This document shows, piece after piece, positions 57,301 to 64,000 of a stretch of 64,000 bases of DNA; within the stretch, counting starts at the first letter, position 1; the number at the start of each line of letters is the position of its first letter. The position numbers and the translations under genes are program-made. The notes beneath the pieces are model-generated. The model was given only the letters and a program-made list of their open reading frames with translations. It ran no database searches and had not been told where the DNA came from. This stretch comes from Eonycteris spelaea (lineage: Eukaryota; Chordata; Mammalia; Chiroptera; Pteropodidae), in contig PUFA01000077.1 in the NCBI GenBank assembly GCA_003508835.1, positions 3,672,001 to 3,736,000 of the forward strand, given 5' to 3'.

Positions 57301-58649
57301 TGTGTCAAAATTTTTTAAAACTAAGTCTTCACTTAAGTGAAAAGAATAAAAGGATTTTTATTAGCTTCCTGGTGCTGATAATGTTTAATATTCCCCAGTC
57401 CCCACTCTTGAACATTTATTTCTACGTTGCACTGTCGCTGCTTTGAAATATTTTGTTTAGAACTACCCCCTCCACATGCACACACAAAAAAGTAAACACA
57501 CATTTCCAGGCCTTCTGGTTCTTGCCAGCTAGATTAACTGTAACGGGGCAAGGAGAAGGTCCTCCCACCTGAAGTCCTTTCTCAAATCCCTGCCTACTCA
57601 GATGGGACAAAAATCCACAAGTGAAGTTCTCCTTTGCTCCCTTAAAGACACTTTGCGCTAGCATGTGAAGACGGGCCCGTGAACTATATAATACTGTTTG
57701 ATGGGGAAAGTATGAAAACCGAAAGACAGCCCAAAGGATTCAATTTAAAGGAACCTACAAGAGAACAAACTACCTAATAAAATAAAACACAGGTGGTGGA
57801 GGACGCGACAATACAGAAGAGAATCAAACCACAGCTTCCAGTACTAATTTCCAGGAGCTGGGACTGCACAGTTGAGAACGAGTCTTTAAATTCTCTGATT
57901 GTTTTTTAATCCGTCTTTCAGCGAATGGGTAGCTGACCTTAGATTAGACACTGCTTCAGATCCCCAGTCGGCGACCCCATGCAGGTCTGTGTTTTTGAGG
58001 GCCTTCTACAATCACCAAGTCTATAAAATGGCTTTAAACATATTGCCTACAGTGCTACCCATTGTCAGGGTAAAATAAATATGAAAAGGCAAGAAGAGCT
58101 GTAGAAATACTAGATATTACTATTGGATTTTAAGATAGAATGACCAAGAGTACTGTGCAGCCCTTAACGTCACTGTTAACGTCTTTAAACCTTCACTGAG
58201 GTTCTATTTCCGACCTGTTCCGCTGACACAGAACTCCACGATTGGCTGGAGCGGTCCTGACCCCTCAGGCCACCTAACTGGACCGCCTGGCGGTGGCGCG
58301 GAATCCTAGGGCAAAGGCAGCGAGCTGAGGATCAGGCCACCAGCTGCTGTGAGGCCCCTGGCGAATCAATGCTCCCCTCTGTCCCCGTTTCCTCGAACGG
58401 CGTTTCCCTGCCGGGGAAATCCGGAGGTGGCCGGCACGAAGCTGGAGGCGCGGCCGCCCCGGCTCACCTGCGCCCCGCCTCCAGATGCTGGCACAGCGCG
58501 GGCTCCAGCTCCAGGATGCAGAAGTCGCCGCCGGCGGCGGCGCTGGCCTTGGGGCCGAAGCCCAGGCAGTGCGCGGCCGGCAGCAGCTCGGCGGGATTCA
58601 GCTTGGCGACCTGCAGCGTCGCGTCCACCTCCTCGCGGGTCCTCCTCAT
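45209..58649 (-). CDS. DSCC1: DSCC1, DNA replication and sister chromatid cohesion 1 (complete)
   Basis: DSCC1 (DCC1) joins CHTF8 and CHTF18 in the CTF18-RFC clamp loader, which loads PCNA at forks, contacts DNA polymerase epsilon and supports cohesion in the nucleus. Nine minus-strand exons join without a break: 58649-58468, 56470-56302, 54083-53949, 52066-51976, 51605-51467, 51023-50971, 50779-50625, 48054-47906, 45317-45209 (1,182 nt, 393 residues plus stop). The human protein, as I recall, is also 393 residues. The N-terminus MRRTREEVDATLQVAKLN, the central WELRRCRPKLKKLKRLLMEN and the C-terminus GVKVYNSRKPVS all fit the family. The C-terminal part (about 190-393) is the winged-helix region that binds polymerase epsilon, by family knowledge. 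All introns are GT-AG. The start ATG has G at -3 and sits in a CpG island. TAF2 follows in tandem. Confidence 0.98.
45800..46000 (-). repeat. L2-type LINE fragment
   Basis: 'gggctagatcacgtagggct' and 'agtaggaagccactagaagg' are reverse L2-type landmarks. Confidence 0.55.
46000..46095 (+). repeat. L1M 3' tail fragment
   Basis: 'gagggttcattatattatac' with 'gttcaaaatttccataataa' and an A tail looks like a short L1M 3' end inserted into the L2-like block. Confidence 0.5.
46130..46800 (-). repeat. Ancient interspersed repeat, L2-like, GA-rich
   Basis: 'tgttaactgagatgaggaag', 'cctattagatatccaagtgg' and 'tcctggaacactccgacatt' belong to an old, widespread mammalian repeat seen in this orientation. 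I favour L2, but the family is not certain. Confidence 0.5.
47906..48054 (-). CDS. DSCC1: DSCC1 exon 8
   Basis: Encodes residues 309-357 and two bases of Gln358, GLALVDRRSRPEIIFLLKVD then DLPEDNQERFNSLFSLREKW and TEEDIAPYI. The acceptor is cttaatag and the donor gtaagt. Confidence 0.97.
48330..49440 (+). repeat. L2 LINE, long 3' portion
   Basis: 'gtgttctttctaaaaggcga', 'ctttggacatgctcttgcca', 'cagctcaaatgtccattcct' and 'gtaaatactaagcaaat' follow the L2 3' order. Confidence 0.7.
48848..48895. repeat. (CCTT)n/(CCCT)n microsatellite
   Basis: Pyrimidine tract of CTTC and CTCC units within the L2 sequence. Confidence 0.85.
49441..50140 (-). repeat. L2 LINE, reverse orientation
   Basis: 'ggccaggcagtatgctatat', 'gcgccttgcaggccaagata' and 'aaaagatcattctagtagca' are reverse-strand L2 landmarks. 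It abuts the plus-oriented L2. Confidence 0.7.
50259..50279 (-). other. G-rich tract on DSCC1 sense strand
   Basis: C-runs of 7, 4 and 6 on the plus strand make G-runs on the DSCC1 transcript about 350 nt past the exon 7 donor. It could form a G-quadruplex if the 7-run supplies two arms. Confidence 0.5.
50625..50779 (-). CDS. DSCC1: DSCC1 exon 7
   Basis: Encodes residues 257-308, EVYFELSTDKICRATAQMLL then QNAVKFNLAEFQEVWQQSVP. This is part of the C-terminal winged-helix array. The acceptor is tttcctta+g and the donor gtgagg. Confidence 0.98.
50971..51023 (-). CDS. DSCC1: DSCC1 exon 6 (53 nt)
   Basis: A very short exon encoding EMIEHCLKCYGRKYVEE and one base of Gly257. It is too short to show as an open frame. 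It was found by joining the flanking exons. The acceptor is tttttcag and the donor gtaaga. Confidence 0.96.
51024..51466 (-). other. DSCC1 intron 5, no recognised content
   Basis: A short AT-rich intron with an A/CA-rich patch near 51,250-51,280. No repeat family or gene is seen. Confidence 0.55.
51467..51605 (-). CDS. DSCC1: DSCC1 exon 5
   Basis: Encodes residues 193-238 and two bases of Glu239, GYWRILEFDYEMKLLNHVTQ through CLQELGPLEP. The acceptor is atttatag and the donor gtaagt. Confidence 0.97.
51606..51975 (-). other. DSCC1 intron 4, no recognised content
   Basis: A 370-nt intron with ordinary ends. I see nothing else in it. Confidence 0.55.
51976..52066 (-). CDS. DSCC1: DSCC1 exon 4
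   Basis: Encodes residues 163-192 and one base of Gly193, YTTEDLLDQIQASEEELMAQ then LQVLNACEIG. A helical, Glu-rich segment. The acceptor is ttgtttcag and the donor gtagca. Confidence 0.96.
52240..53370 (+). repeat. L1M LINE: ORF2 3' region and 3' UTR, with nested L1 end
   Basis: Late ORF2 sequence ('ggactttgtcaaaatgaaaa' ... 'gaaaagacaaccctgagaat' ... 'gatgtggagaaattggaacc') leads to a 3' end ('gatgaaaacgttctaaactt' ... 'ctaaataaaactgtt'). Between about 52,380 and 52,662 a separate L1 3' end interrupts it. Confidence 0.8.
52380..52662 (+). repeat. L1M 3' end nested within an older L1
   Basis: 'gtaggattccacttatatag', 'gtagaatagtggttgccaga' and 'gatggatggtggtgatggct' form an L1 3' UTR. It ends in 'gatacaatttttaaaaaatt', after which the outer ORF2 sequence resumes. 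Confidence 0.7.
53690..53885 (+). repeat. L1M 3' tail-like fragment
   Basis: 'tatagggatctttcaacttt' with 'tatgtttgaaattttcataa' resembles a L1M 3' end. Confidence 0.45.
53949..54083 (-). CDS. DSCC1: DSCC1 exon 3
   Basis: Encodes residues 118-162, IFGFSNNYWELRRCRPKLKK through NQKEENSNCSK. It carries a basic patch followed by an acidic, Asn/Ser-rich linker. The acceptor is tttctag and the donor gtaaga. Confidence 0.96.
54084..56301 (-). other. DSCC1 intron 2
   Basis: 2.2 kb with an AT-rich TATAAA-like patch at 54.1-54.18 kb. I recognise no repeat family or gene in the remainder. Confidence 0.55.
56302..56470 (-). CDS. DSCC1: DSCC1 exon 2
   Basis: Encodes residues 61-117, SLVIRGDKDEPAVLCSKDKT through HCDILHTE. 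The acceptor is tcctgcag. The donor is gtactg, which is weaker than the rest. Confidence 0.97.
56840..56975. repeat. MER5-type hAT DNA transposon fragment
   Basis: 'gggaatcttgttaaaaagca', 'tctgcatttctaacaagctc' and 'ccagatgatgaccatgttgc' are MER5 landmarks. Confidence 0.75.
57140..57152. repeat. Poly-G tract
   Basis: An uninterrupted run of about twelve G in DSCC1 intron 1. Confidence 0.8.
58468..58649 (-). CDS. DSCC1: DSCC1 exon 1 (coding part)
   Basis: Encodes residues 1-60 and two bases of Ser61, including LQVAKLNPAELLPAAHCLGF and the Leu/Glu-rich LELEPALCQHLEAGR. The exon is GC-rich with an Ala/Gly run (KASAAAGGD). The donor is gtgagc. Two overlapping frames of similar length exist because the island lacks stops. 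Confidence 0.97.
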
Positions 58650-58754
58650 CGCTGCGCGGGGTCACGAGGCCGCGGGTTTAGGGCGCGAGAACCCAGCTCC
58701 CGTAGCTCCTAGGACCCTGCGATAGGTACACGGAGCAGAAGAGATGTTTCTAAA

Positions 58755-58763
58755 GCGCGCCAA
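58755..58763 (-). promoter_or_regulatory. E2F-like site TTGGCGCGC
   Basis: On the DSCC1 sense strand this is close to the E2F consensus TTTSSCGC. It would fit S-phase expression of a replication factor. Motif evidence only. Confidence 0.4.
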
Positions 58764-59034
58764 GGCGGCTGGCCGCGTGTTTCCGGGGCGGAGCGCGCCG
58801 CGGGCGCGTCCCCGGAAGGTCCACAATCTGGGGGTGAGCGCCGGCCCGCGCTGCGTCTCCCCAGAACGAGCAGCGGCTGCTGGGAAGAAACCAGGGTCCC
58901 CCCGGCTGTCTCTGCGGAAGATCCGAGCCGCGACCGCGTGGGGCTCCACGCGGAGTCTACACCCACCCGTCCCGCTCCCCGTCCCCTGGTTTCCCGCCAA
59001 TACCCCCATTTCCTCCATCAGAATAGTCTCATCT

Positions 59035-59200
59035 TCTGCCAGTGGCACGCCTAGTGATAGGCATTTTGCATGCATAATTTCCCAGACCCCCTCCCCACAG
59101 CCCTGTAAAGTGAGCCCTTGTTTATCCGTTTTGCAAATGAGGGACCCAGCGCCTTGCCCGTGGTCGCACAGCCAGCAGGTGGCAGTCTGATTCCAGGCCA
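59035..59200 (-). repeat. MIR SINE at the edge of the DSCC1 island
   Basis: 'tgataggcattttgcatgca', 'cgttttgcaaatgagggacc' and 'gtcgcacagccagcaggtgg' follow the reverse MIR order. It keeps several CpGs. Confidence 0.8.
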
Positions 59201-60010
59201 GTCTATGGCGCGAAAGCGTCCTGCTGGGTTGGTGCGCGCATCTTGGACCCGGAGCCAGGCCCAGTAGAACTGCACGGAGGATCTTTGGGTCTGGGGACCA
59301 TCATATCTGGGAGACTGGCTTGGACCGGACCCACGCATTGGTTGAGTACCTTGTCAGTGCCCATGGCAGGCTGGAACTGGGGTCCAGAGGAATGGAACCT
59401 TTCTGGGACCTGGACAGGGAGATAAGACAACTGGCCACTGCAGGATGTGAAACTGCCCACCTGGCCTTCTCTAAGGTGTCTGCTAGACTAAATCTTAGTG
59501 ACTTAAATACAACGTTTTACGACAAGATATGCACATACATGAATAACTTATAACAGTATGTGGTAAGCTCTCCCAGGGATGTGTGTAGGCTCAGCTTGAG
59601 ACTTTCATCGCCCCTGAGAGGAATACTCCAGTTAAGAAGTGGTGGCCTCCTATTAGTCTGTGTAAAGCAGACTTTGGTCGAAGTAAAAAAAATTGAGAGG
59701 TGGGTGAGTGAGTGGTTGAATTCAAAGGAAATGAGCAGGCACTTTCTTTCAACTCTTGTGTGAGATTATATGCAGACACAGAGTAGAGCACCCCAGAAGT
59801 CTGGGTGGTTTTTAGTTGGTGGCTGAAAGGTTCCTCTGAACTACCTCATTAACCTTCTCTTTTATTATAGCCGAATGTATAAGGAATATGGTGGAGCAAA
59901 ATGCTGAATATGAAGGCCATTGCCTGATGGGAATTTATGATCAGGAAGAGAATCAACCATTGTGATGCTCTGTTAAACAGGAAACACCCTATAAGTGAAC
60001 TCGCTCAGTG
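59200..60010. other. Intergenic DNA upstream of DSCC1
   Basis: Moderately GC-rich until about 59.46 kb, then AT-rich. Overlapping frames on both strands at 59.2-59.55 kb have no recognised family. No gene is supported. Confidence 0.5.
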
Positions 60011-60180
60011 TAAGGAGGATGCCTGGCTTGGGATCCCAAATCTATTCTCTCCAGCTTTGTGACCTAGAGCAGTTTACTTAATTTCTCTCAGTCCAACCTT
60101 CTTATCTGTAAGAAGGAGATAATAGTACCTACATTCTAAAATGCATGTAAAACAAAGGATGTTTACTAGATGGCAGCTTT
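60010..60180 (+). repeat. MIR SINE
   Basis: 'agctttgtgacctagagcag', 'ctctcagtccaaccttctta' and 'tctgtaagaaggagataata' in MIR order. Confidence 0.8.
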
Positions 60181-61430
60181 TTTGTCATTGTTCTTTATTT
60201 ATTCTTACTTATGAAATATTTTTATTTTTAATTAATTAATTAATGACAGATTGTTGCTATTCCAGCAGAGAGCTGGACCTGGGTTCCTCTCTTAAAACAG
60301 AATGATGATAGTTTTCATTAATTCATTTTTTACAATCACGTCGATGGATATATTTTTCTAAAGTAAAAGATTTTCTGCATATTTTTCTTAAATGTTTGAG
60401 GCTTGCTCAGTCATCCACCTGGTGACAAGAAAAAAGAAAAACTCTTTTAATAGGTAAACAGTCACAGAAAAACTTCAAAAGAGCCAACCAGACTAAATTG
60501 ATACTGTTTTCATAGACTTGATTACAGTGTTCATGTAATGTGTTTCATAGTATGAAAAGAAAATTTTACCTGGTAAACCATCATTCTCATAAAAATTACA
60601 TATGAGCATGTTTTGTTGTTGTTTCCTATCTTCCTTATTCTTTATTAATCTAGTAAAGAGCCTGGCGATGTCCAGGTGTTCCAAACACTTAAAATGTCTC
60701 ATCACCATAGCCTTGGTTTGGACCCTTATTTCCTATTCCTGTAGCCTCCCAACAAGTTTCCTGCTTTTCATCCCCCTTCCCCCAAATCACAAAACTATAA
60801 CAAATATAATTAATATCTTAAGAAAGATGAGAGATAACCCATAGATAATAGTCAGCCAGAGATCAAAGATCATTTCCTGGTTCCCAAATGTCATTCTCAT
60901 TTTTAATGATGCTCGGCAGCATCTCACATTAGTTCCTTTATTCATAGAATAAGAATTATTGTAGTAGAAAAGGCAAATTAAAAGCCCCAAAACTGTCTCT
61001 GTGCAGAAATGAAAAACAGTATCACACACCTGGGCTAATGGCAGAAATTAAGAAATCAAAGACTTAAGGGTGCAATGGTAGTGGTTCTCTTCATATACTT
61101 GTTTAACTCACCTGTCTGGCCCCTGCAGATGCTGTGCCTGAATGTAATATTTTTCCTCAAGCAGATTAACACAGTCTTAGGCACATGGTATGCAAATTTG
61201 GTCTGATATATTTGACCTCACCTCTGCCGTGTTTTTTTCTCTGTTTACTGAACATTTTTGTTGCTTTTGTTGTTTCTTGTTTTCTTTCATGATCTTTCAT
61301 TGCCTTGATTACGTTTGTTTGATTATTTTTATTCCTCTAGCCATTTGAAAGATCTGTATCCTATCCTGCCTGCTGCTGCTTTCCCTCTTCCTTTTCAATG
61401 TCTCCTTGCAGCATCAGGCACACTGACTCT
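60181..61430. other. Intergenic AT-rich DNA
   Basis: Contains a TTAA repeat near 60.23 kb. The part near 60.64-60.79 kb may be L2-like. No gene is supported; 70-80-codon frames on both strands look random. Confidence 0.5.
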
Positions 61431-62030
61431 CTGAGAGGTCCTTTATACTCTCACCATGATGCCTCCTGCCATTTGGGGCTGTGTTGCCTGGCATGTTCTT
61501 CGCTTCCTTCTTTGCCTGGTGAACACCTATTCATTCTCTAGCTGATAGAACCCTCTGAGATGTTGGAAATGTTCTATGTCGGCACCGTTCAATTGGGCAG
61601 CTACTAGCCAAATGTGGCTTTTGAGTGCTTGAAATGTGAATAGTGCGATTGAGGAATTGAATTTTAAATTTTATTTAATTTTAGTTAAATTTAAATAGCC
61701 ATATGTGGCTAGTGAGTACTTTATTGGACCACTCCGCTCTAGTTAAATAGTCACTTAGGAATCTTTCTCTGACCTCCCTGATCAGATCAAGCCTCTCTAA
61801 TATATACTATCATGGTAGCAAGTACTTCTCATTCCTAGATTTTAAGTAAGTCCAATTTTACATTTATTTGTGAGATTATTTAAAGTCCTTTATTGTCTCT
61901 AAGAATATAAAGCTATAAACTTCCCTAGGATATGATTTTGGTCATCATTAAGCAGAGTGCCCATCACATATTGGATCTTCATATGTATTTGCTGAACACT
62001 TGAATGAATGAATAAGTAAATAAATGGCAA
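61430..62030 (+). repeat. L2 LINE 3' end, split by a DNA transposon
   Basis: 'gcctggcatgttcttcgctt' and 'ctttctctgacctccctgat' lead to 'tatttgctgaacacttgaat' and 'gaatgaataagtaaataaa', the L2 3' tail. An insertion interrupts it at 61,580-61,737. Confidence 0.75.
61580..61737. mobile_element. Short palindromic DNA transposon (hAT-like MITE)
   Basis: 'cagctactagccaaatgtgg' near one end and 'ccatatgtggctagtgagta' near the other form inverted arms around an AT-rich centre. This is a common mammalian MITE type; the family name is uncertain. Confidence 0.65.
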
Positions 62031-63060
62031 TAACATTTACCTCTAAGGTGGGGAGTGGAAGAGATATGAAAAGGAATTTTTATTTATCTTCACTGAGAGC
62101 ATATTCACGCTTTAAATATGTGTAATTAAATACATTAAAATACTTTTCCCCAATATTAAAAAACCCCACGTACAGACAAAATAAAACTGCAAAAGGACAG
62201 AAATAAATCATAGATGAATAGAGAGAGGAAAGAAGAGAGACGAGAGAAAGAAAACAGTTGCTCATTCTATTTTGTGGCACAGATCGAAGGAAGACGAGAG
62301 TTGAAGGAGACCAGTAAGAGCCCGAATGAATGATGAAGAGGGCTAGGTTTGAGAAATAATTTGTTGAAGTAGAATGGACAGCAGTGGCTACTTGATTAGG
62401 CATGGGGAGTAAGAGAAGGATGCATTCTAGGTTCCTGCACATAAGCATTTCCTCTCATTTACAACATGTTGCAGGAAGGATAGGAACAGATTTGGAGTGA
62501 GTTAGGTTAAGTTCTGGTTTTGCTATGTGGATACCGAGAGATCATGGGAATATACAGGTGAGGGACATGCCTTGAAGCTGGATTTAGAAGTTGGAATTTA
62601 ATTAAAGGTCTGGCCAGGAGCTAAATGATAACGTTTTTAACTGCACACATATGGTAGTTATAAGAGTGCCAATGAATGAGATCACCCAGGAAGAGTGTGA
62701 CTTACAACTAAAAACCAGGCTAAAAATGAAGGCTTACCAACAAGTGAGGTGGAAACCTTGAAAGAAATACCTCCTCGGGGCAAGAAATGCACAGGGGAGG
62801 AGAAACAGAATAAGGTAATGTCTTGGAAACTGTAGTGACGCTACTTAAAATCACTTCAGATAAGGAAGTTCTGAAGTTCTGATTTATACCAAGATTTATT
62901 TCATTCTATGGGAAATGCAGTAGTTTACATTTGAATTTCACATCCTTTGTTAAACAACCTCTTACGCCTTCACGTATAAAACAATCAGAATTTTCTCCAC
63001 TAGGTGGTGGTATTGTTTCATGTTTCACACAGACACTGCTTTAGAAAAAGCAAGGGAACA
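62031..63060. other. Intergenic DNA with GA-rich L2-like sequence
   Basis: GA-rich patches at 62.2-62.4 kb and 'gaatgagatcacccaggaag' near 62.68 kb resemble the reverse-oriented old repeat seen at 46.1-46.8 kb. The 122-codon minus frame at 62,080-62,448 belongs to it. No gene is supported. Confidence 0.45.
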
Positions 63061-63300
63061 TCTATTTAACTCTTTACTGAGTCTAGCGCTGAGCTGAGCA
63101 TACCATGTATGTTACCTTATGCAATCTCTACGATAATATAAGTCAGATTATATAGTATAATGCACAATAATATAATAAGATGTTCCTTTGTTCAAATTCT
63201 CCAAAAGATTCCGATCTTTGAAATAAAAAGCAAAGTCCTTACTAAGGCCCTGAGACCTTATACAATCCCTGTTAACAACCCCTCCCCCACATTCTGAAAT
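63061..63300. repeat. Small MIR (-) and L2 (+) fragments
   Basis: A partial reverse MIR near 63,065-63,130 is followed by an L2-like piece, 'gcaaagtccttactaaggcc' with 'ctgagaccttatacaatccc'. Confidence 0.5.
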
Positions 63301-63334
63301 TCACAGAATGTACCTTTGCTTCAGGGCCCCTTCA

Positions 63335-63770
63335 TTTTTAAATCAACCTGATTGAGATGTAAATTAAGTAAAATAAATGGCATCTACTTAAAGGGTCCAA
63401 TTTAATGATTTGACAAATGCAGAACACTGCATCTCCCCTCCCCCAAAGCTTTCTCATGTTCTTTGGAAAACAAAAAGGGAAATTTATTAAATATCAATTG
63501 CTACTTCTTGACATTTGCTTTACTCTTTTTCCTCCTAGTTTTTTATTATTAATTTTTGGCCTTTCTTCTTTTATAACATAAATAGTTAAAACTATAAATT
63601 GTCCTCTAAGCTCTGCTTTACGTATATCCCACAAATTTTGAAATGTTTATCTTCTGTTATCGCATGTTTGATTATTTTCTAATTCTCTTTGTAATTACTT
63701 CTTTGACCCTAAATTGTTTAGGAGTGAATTGTATTTCCAGATACTTGTGATTTCTTAGATCGTTTTTTTG
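63335..63770 (-). repeat. L1 LINE fragment
   Basis: Reverse-oriented L1: 'atcaacctgattgagatgta', then 'tataaattgtcctctaagct', 'atcccacaaattttgaaatg' and 'acttctttgaccctaaattg', an ORF2-type order. Confidence 0.65.
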
Positions 63771-64000
63771 AGGGGAAGCAGAGTTTGCCACCCCAAAATA
63801 TGCCACTTCAGGATATTGATTATTTTAAGCTGGTTATTTTTAAGAAATAAAAAACTCGGAAAGTACCTTTGACCTTTTCCTTGCCTAAAAGAATTTAGAT
63901 AGAGAACAAGGACCTTGCTGGAGGAAGGCAGTTATCATCAATGATAACCACCTTTAACTGGGAATTAGCCGTGATAGACAGGGAGGAACCCAGAAAGGCC

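Larger units (their letters stand above)
56471..58467 (-). other. DSCC1 intron 1
   Basis: 2 kb containing a MER5-type fragment near 56.84-56.98 kb and a G-run near 57.14 kb. Its right end enters the CpG island. Confidence 0.6.
58360..58960 (-). promoter_or_regulatory. DSCC1: DSCC1 CpG-island promoter
   Basis: CpG-dense, GC-rich block covering exon 1 and about 300 bp upstream. A GC box (GGGGCGGAGC, 58785-58794) and ETS cores (58781-58786, 58812-58818) are present. There is no TATA box. The start is probably near 58,700-58,760. Confidence 0.85.

Noticed and set aside
58349..59190. Several 75-148-codon frames on both strands around the DSCC1 island
   Set aside because: Compositional effect of CpG-dense DNA. 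Only the frame starting at 58,649 continues through eight more in-frame exons.
59200..64000. Start of the next gene (DEPTOR expected from human order)
   Set aside because: No exon with recognisable DEPTOR sequence was found; in human, as I recall, its promoter lies about 18 kb beyond DSCC1, outside this window.

Overview
This window is nuclear DNA from a placental mammal. Its genes are split into short exons by long AT-rich introns with GT-AG signals. Two CpG-dense promoter islands are present, and ancient mammalian repeats (MIR, L2, L1M, MER5, ERVL-type retrovirus) fill most of the non-coding space. No primate Alu or rodent B1/B2 element was seen. One L1 fragment near 10.6-11.0 kb resembles L1 3' ends I associate with Laurasiatheria such as bats, but the species call is only an inference. 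No prokaryotic-type genes, CRISPR arrays or operons are present.

Two protein genes are supported, both on the minus strand and arranged head to tail. TAF2 (TFIID subunit 2, TAFII150) occupies about 1-43,800. Twenty coding exons join in frame into residues 1-899 plus one base, and the C-terminal quarter lies beyond the left edge. DSCC1 (DCC1, subunit of the CTF18-RFC clamp loader) occupies about 44,870-58,800. Nine exons join into a complete 393-codon reading frame plus stop. The order TAF2 - DSCC1 matches human 8q24.12 as I remember it, where DEPTOR would lie further right; it is not reached here.

Layout: 62-43,487 TAF2 coding exons; 43,440-43,830 TAF2 CpG island with ATF/CRE, ETS and YY1-like motifs; 43,830-44,870 short spacer; 45,209-58,649 DSCC1 coding exons; 58,360-58,960 DSCC1 CpG island; 58,960-64,000 intergenic DNA with MIR, L2, L1 and a DNA-transposon fragment. 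TAF2 intron 2 holds about 3 kb of decayed ERVL-type pol sequence.

The genes act separately: TAF2 in RNA polymerase II promoter recognition, DSCC1 in replication-coupled PCNA loading and sister-chromatid cohesion. I found no undescribed system. The most notable observations concern RNA processing of TAF2: intron 1 appears to be an AT-AC intron with a U2-type donor, intron 12 carries minor-spliceosome (U12) signals, and intron 11 holds a near-perfect hairpin. TAF2 also shows a clearly dismantled M1 aminopeptidase zinc site. Most other open reading frames in the window are chance, antisense or repeat-derived.
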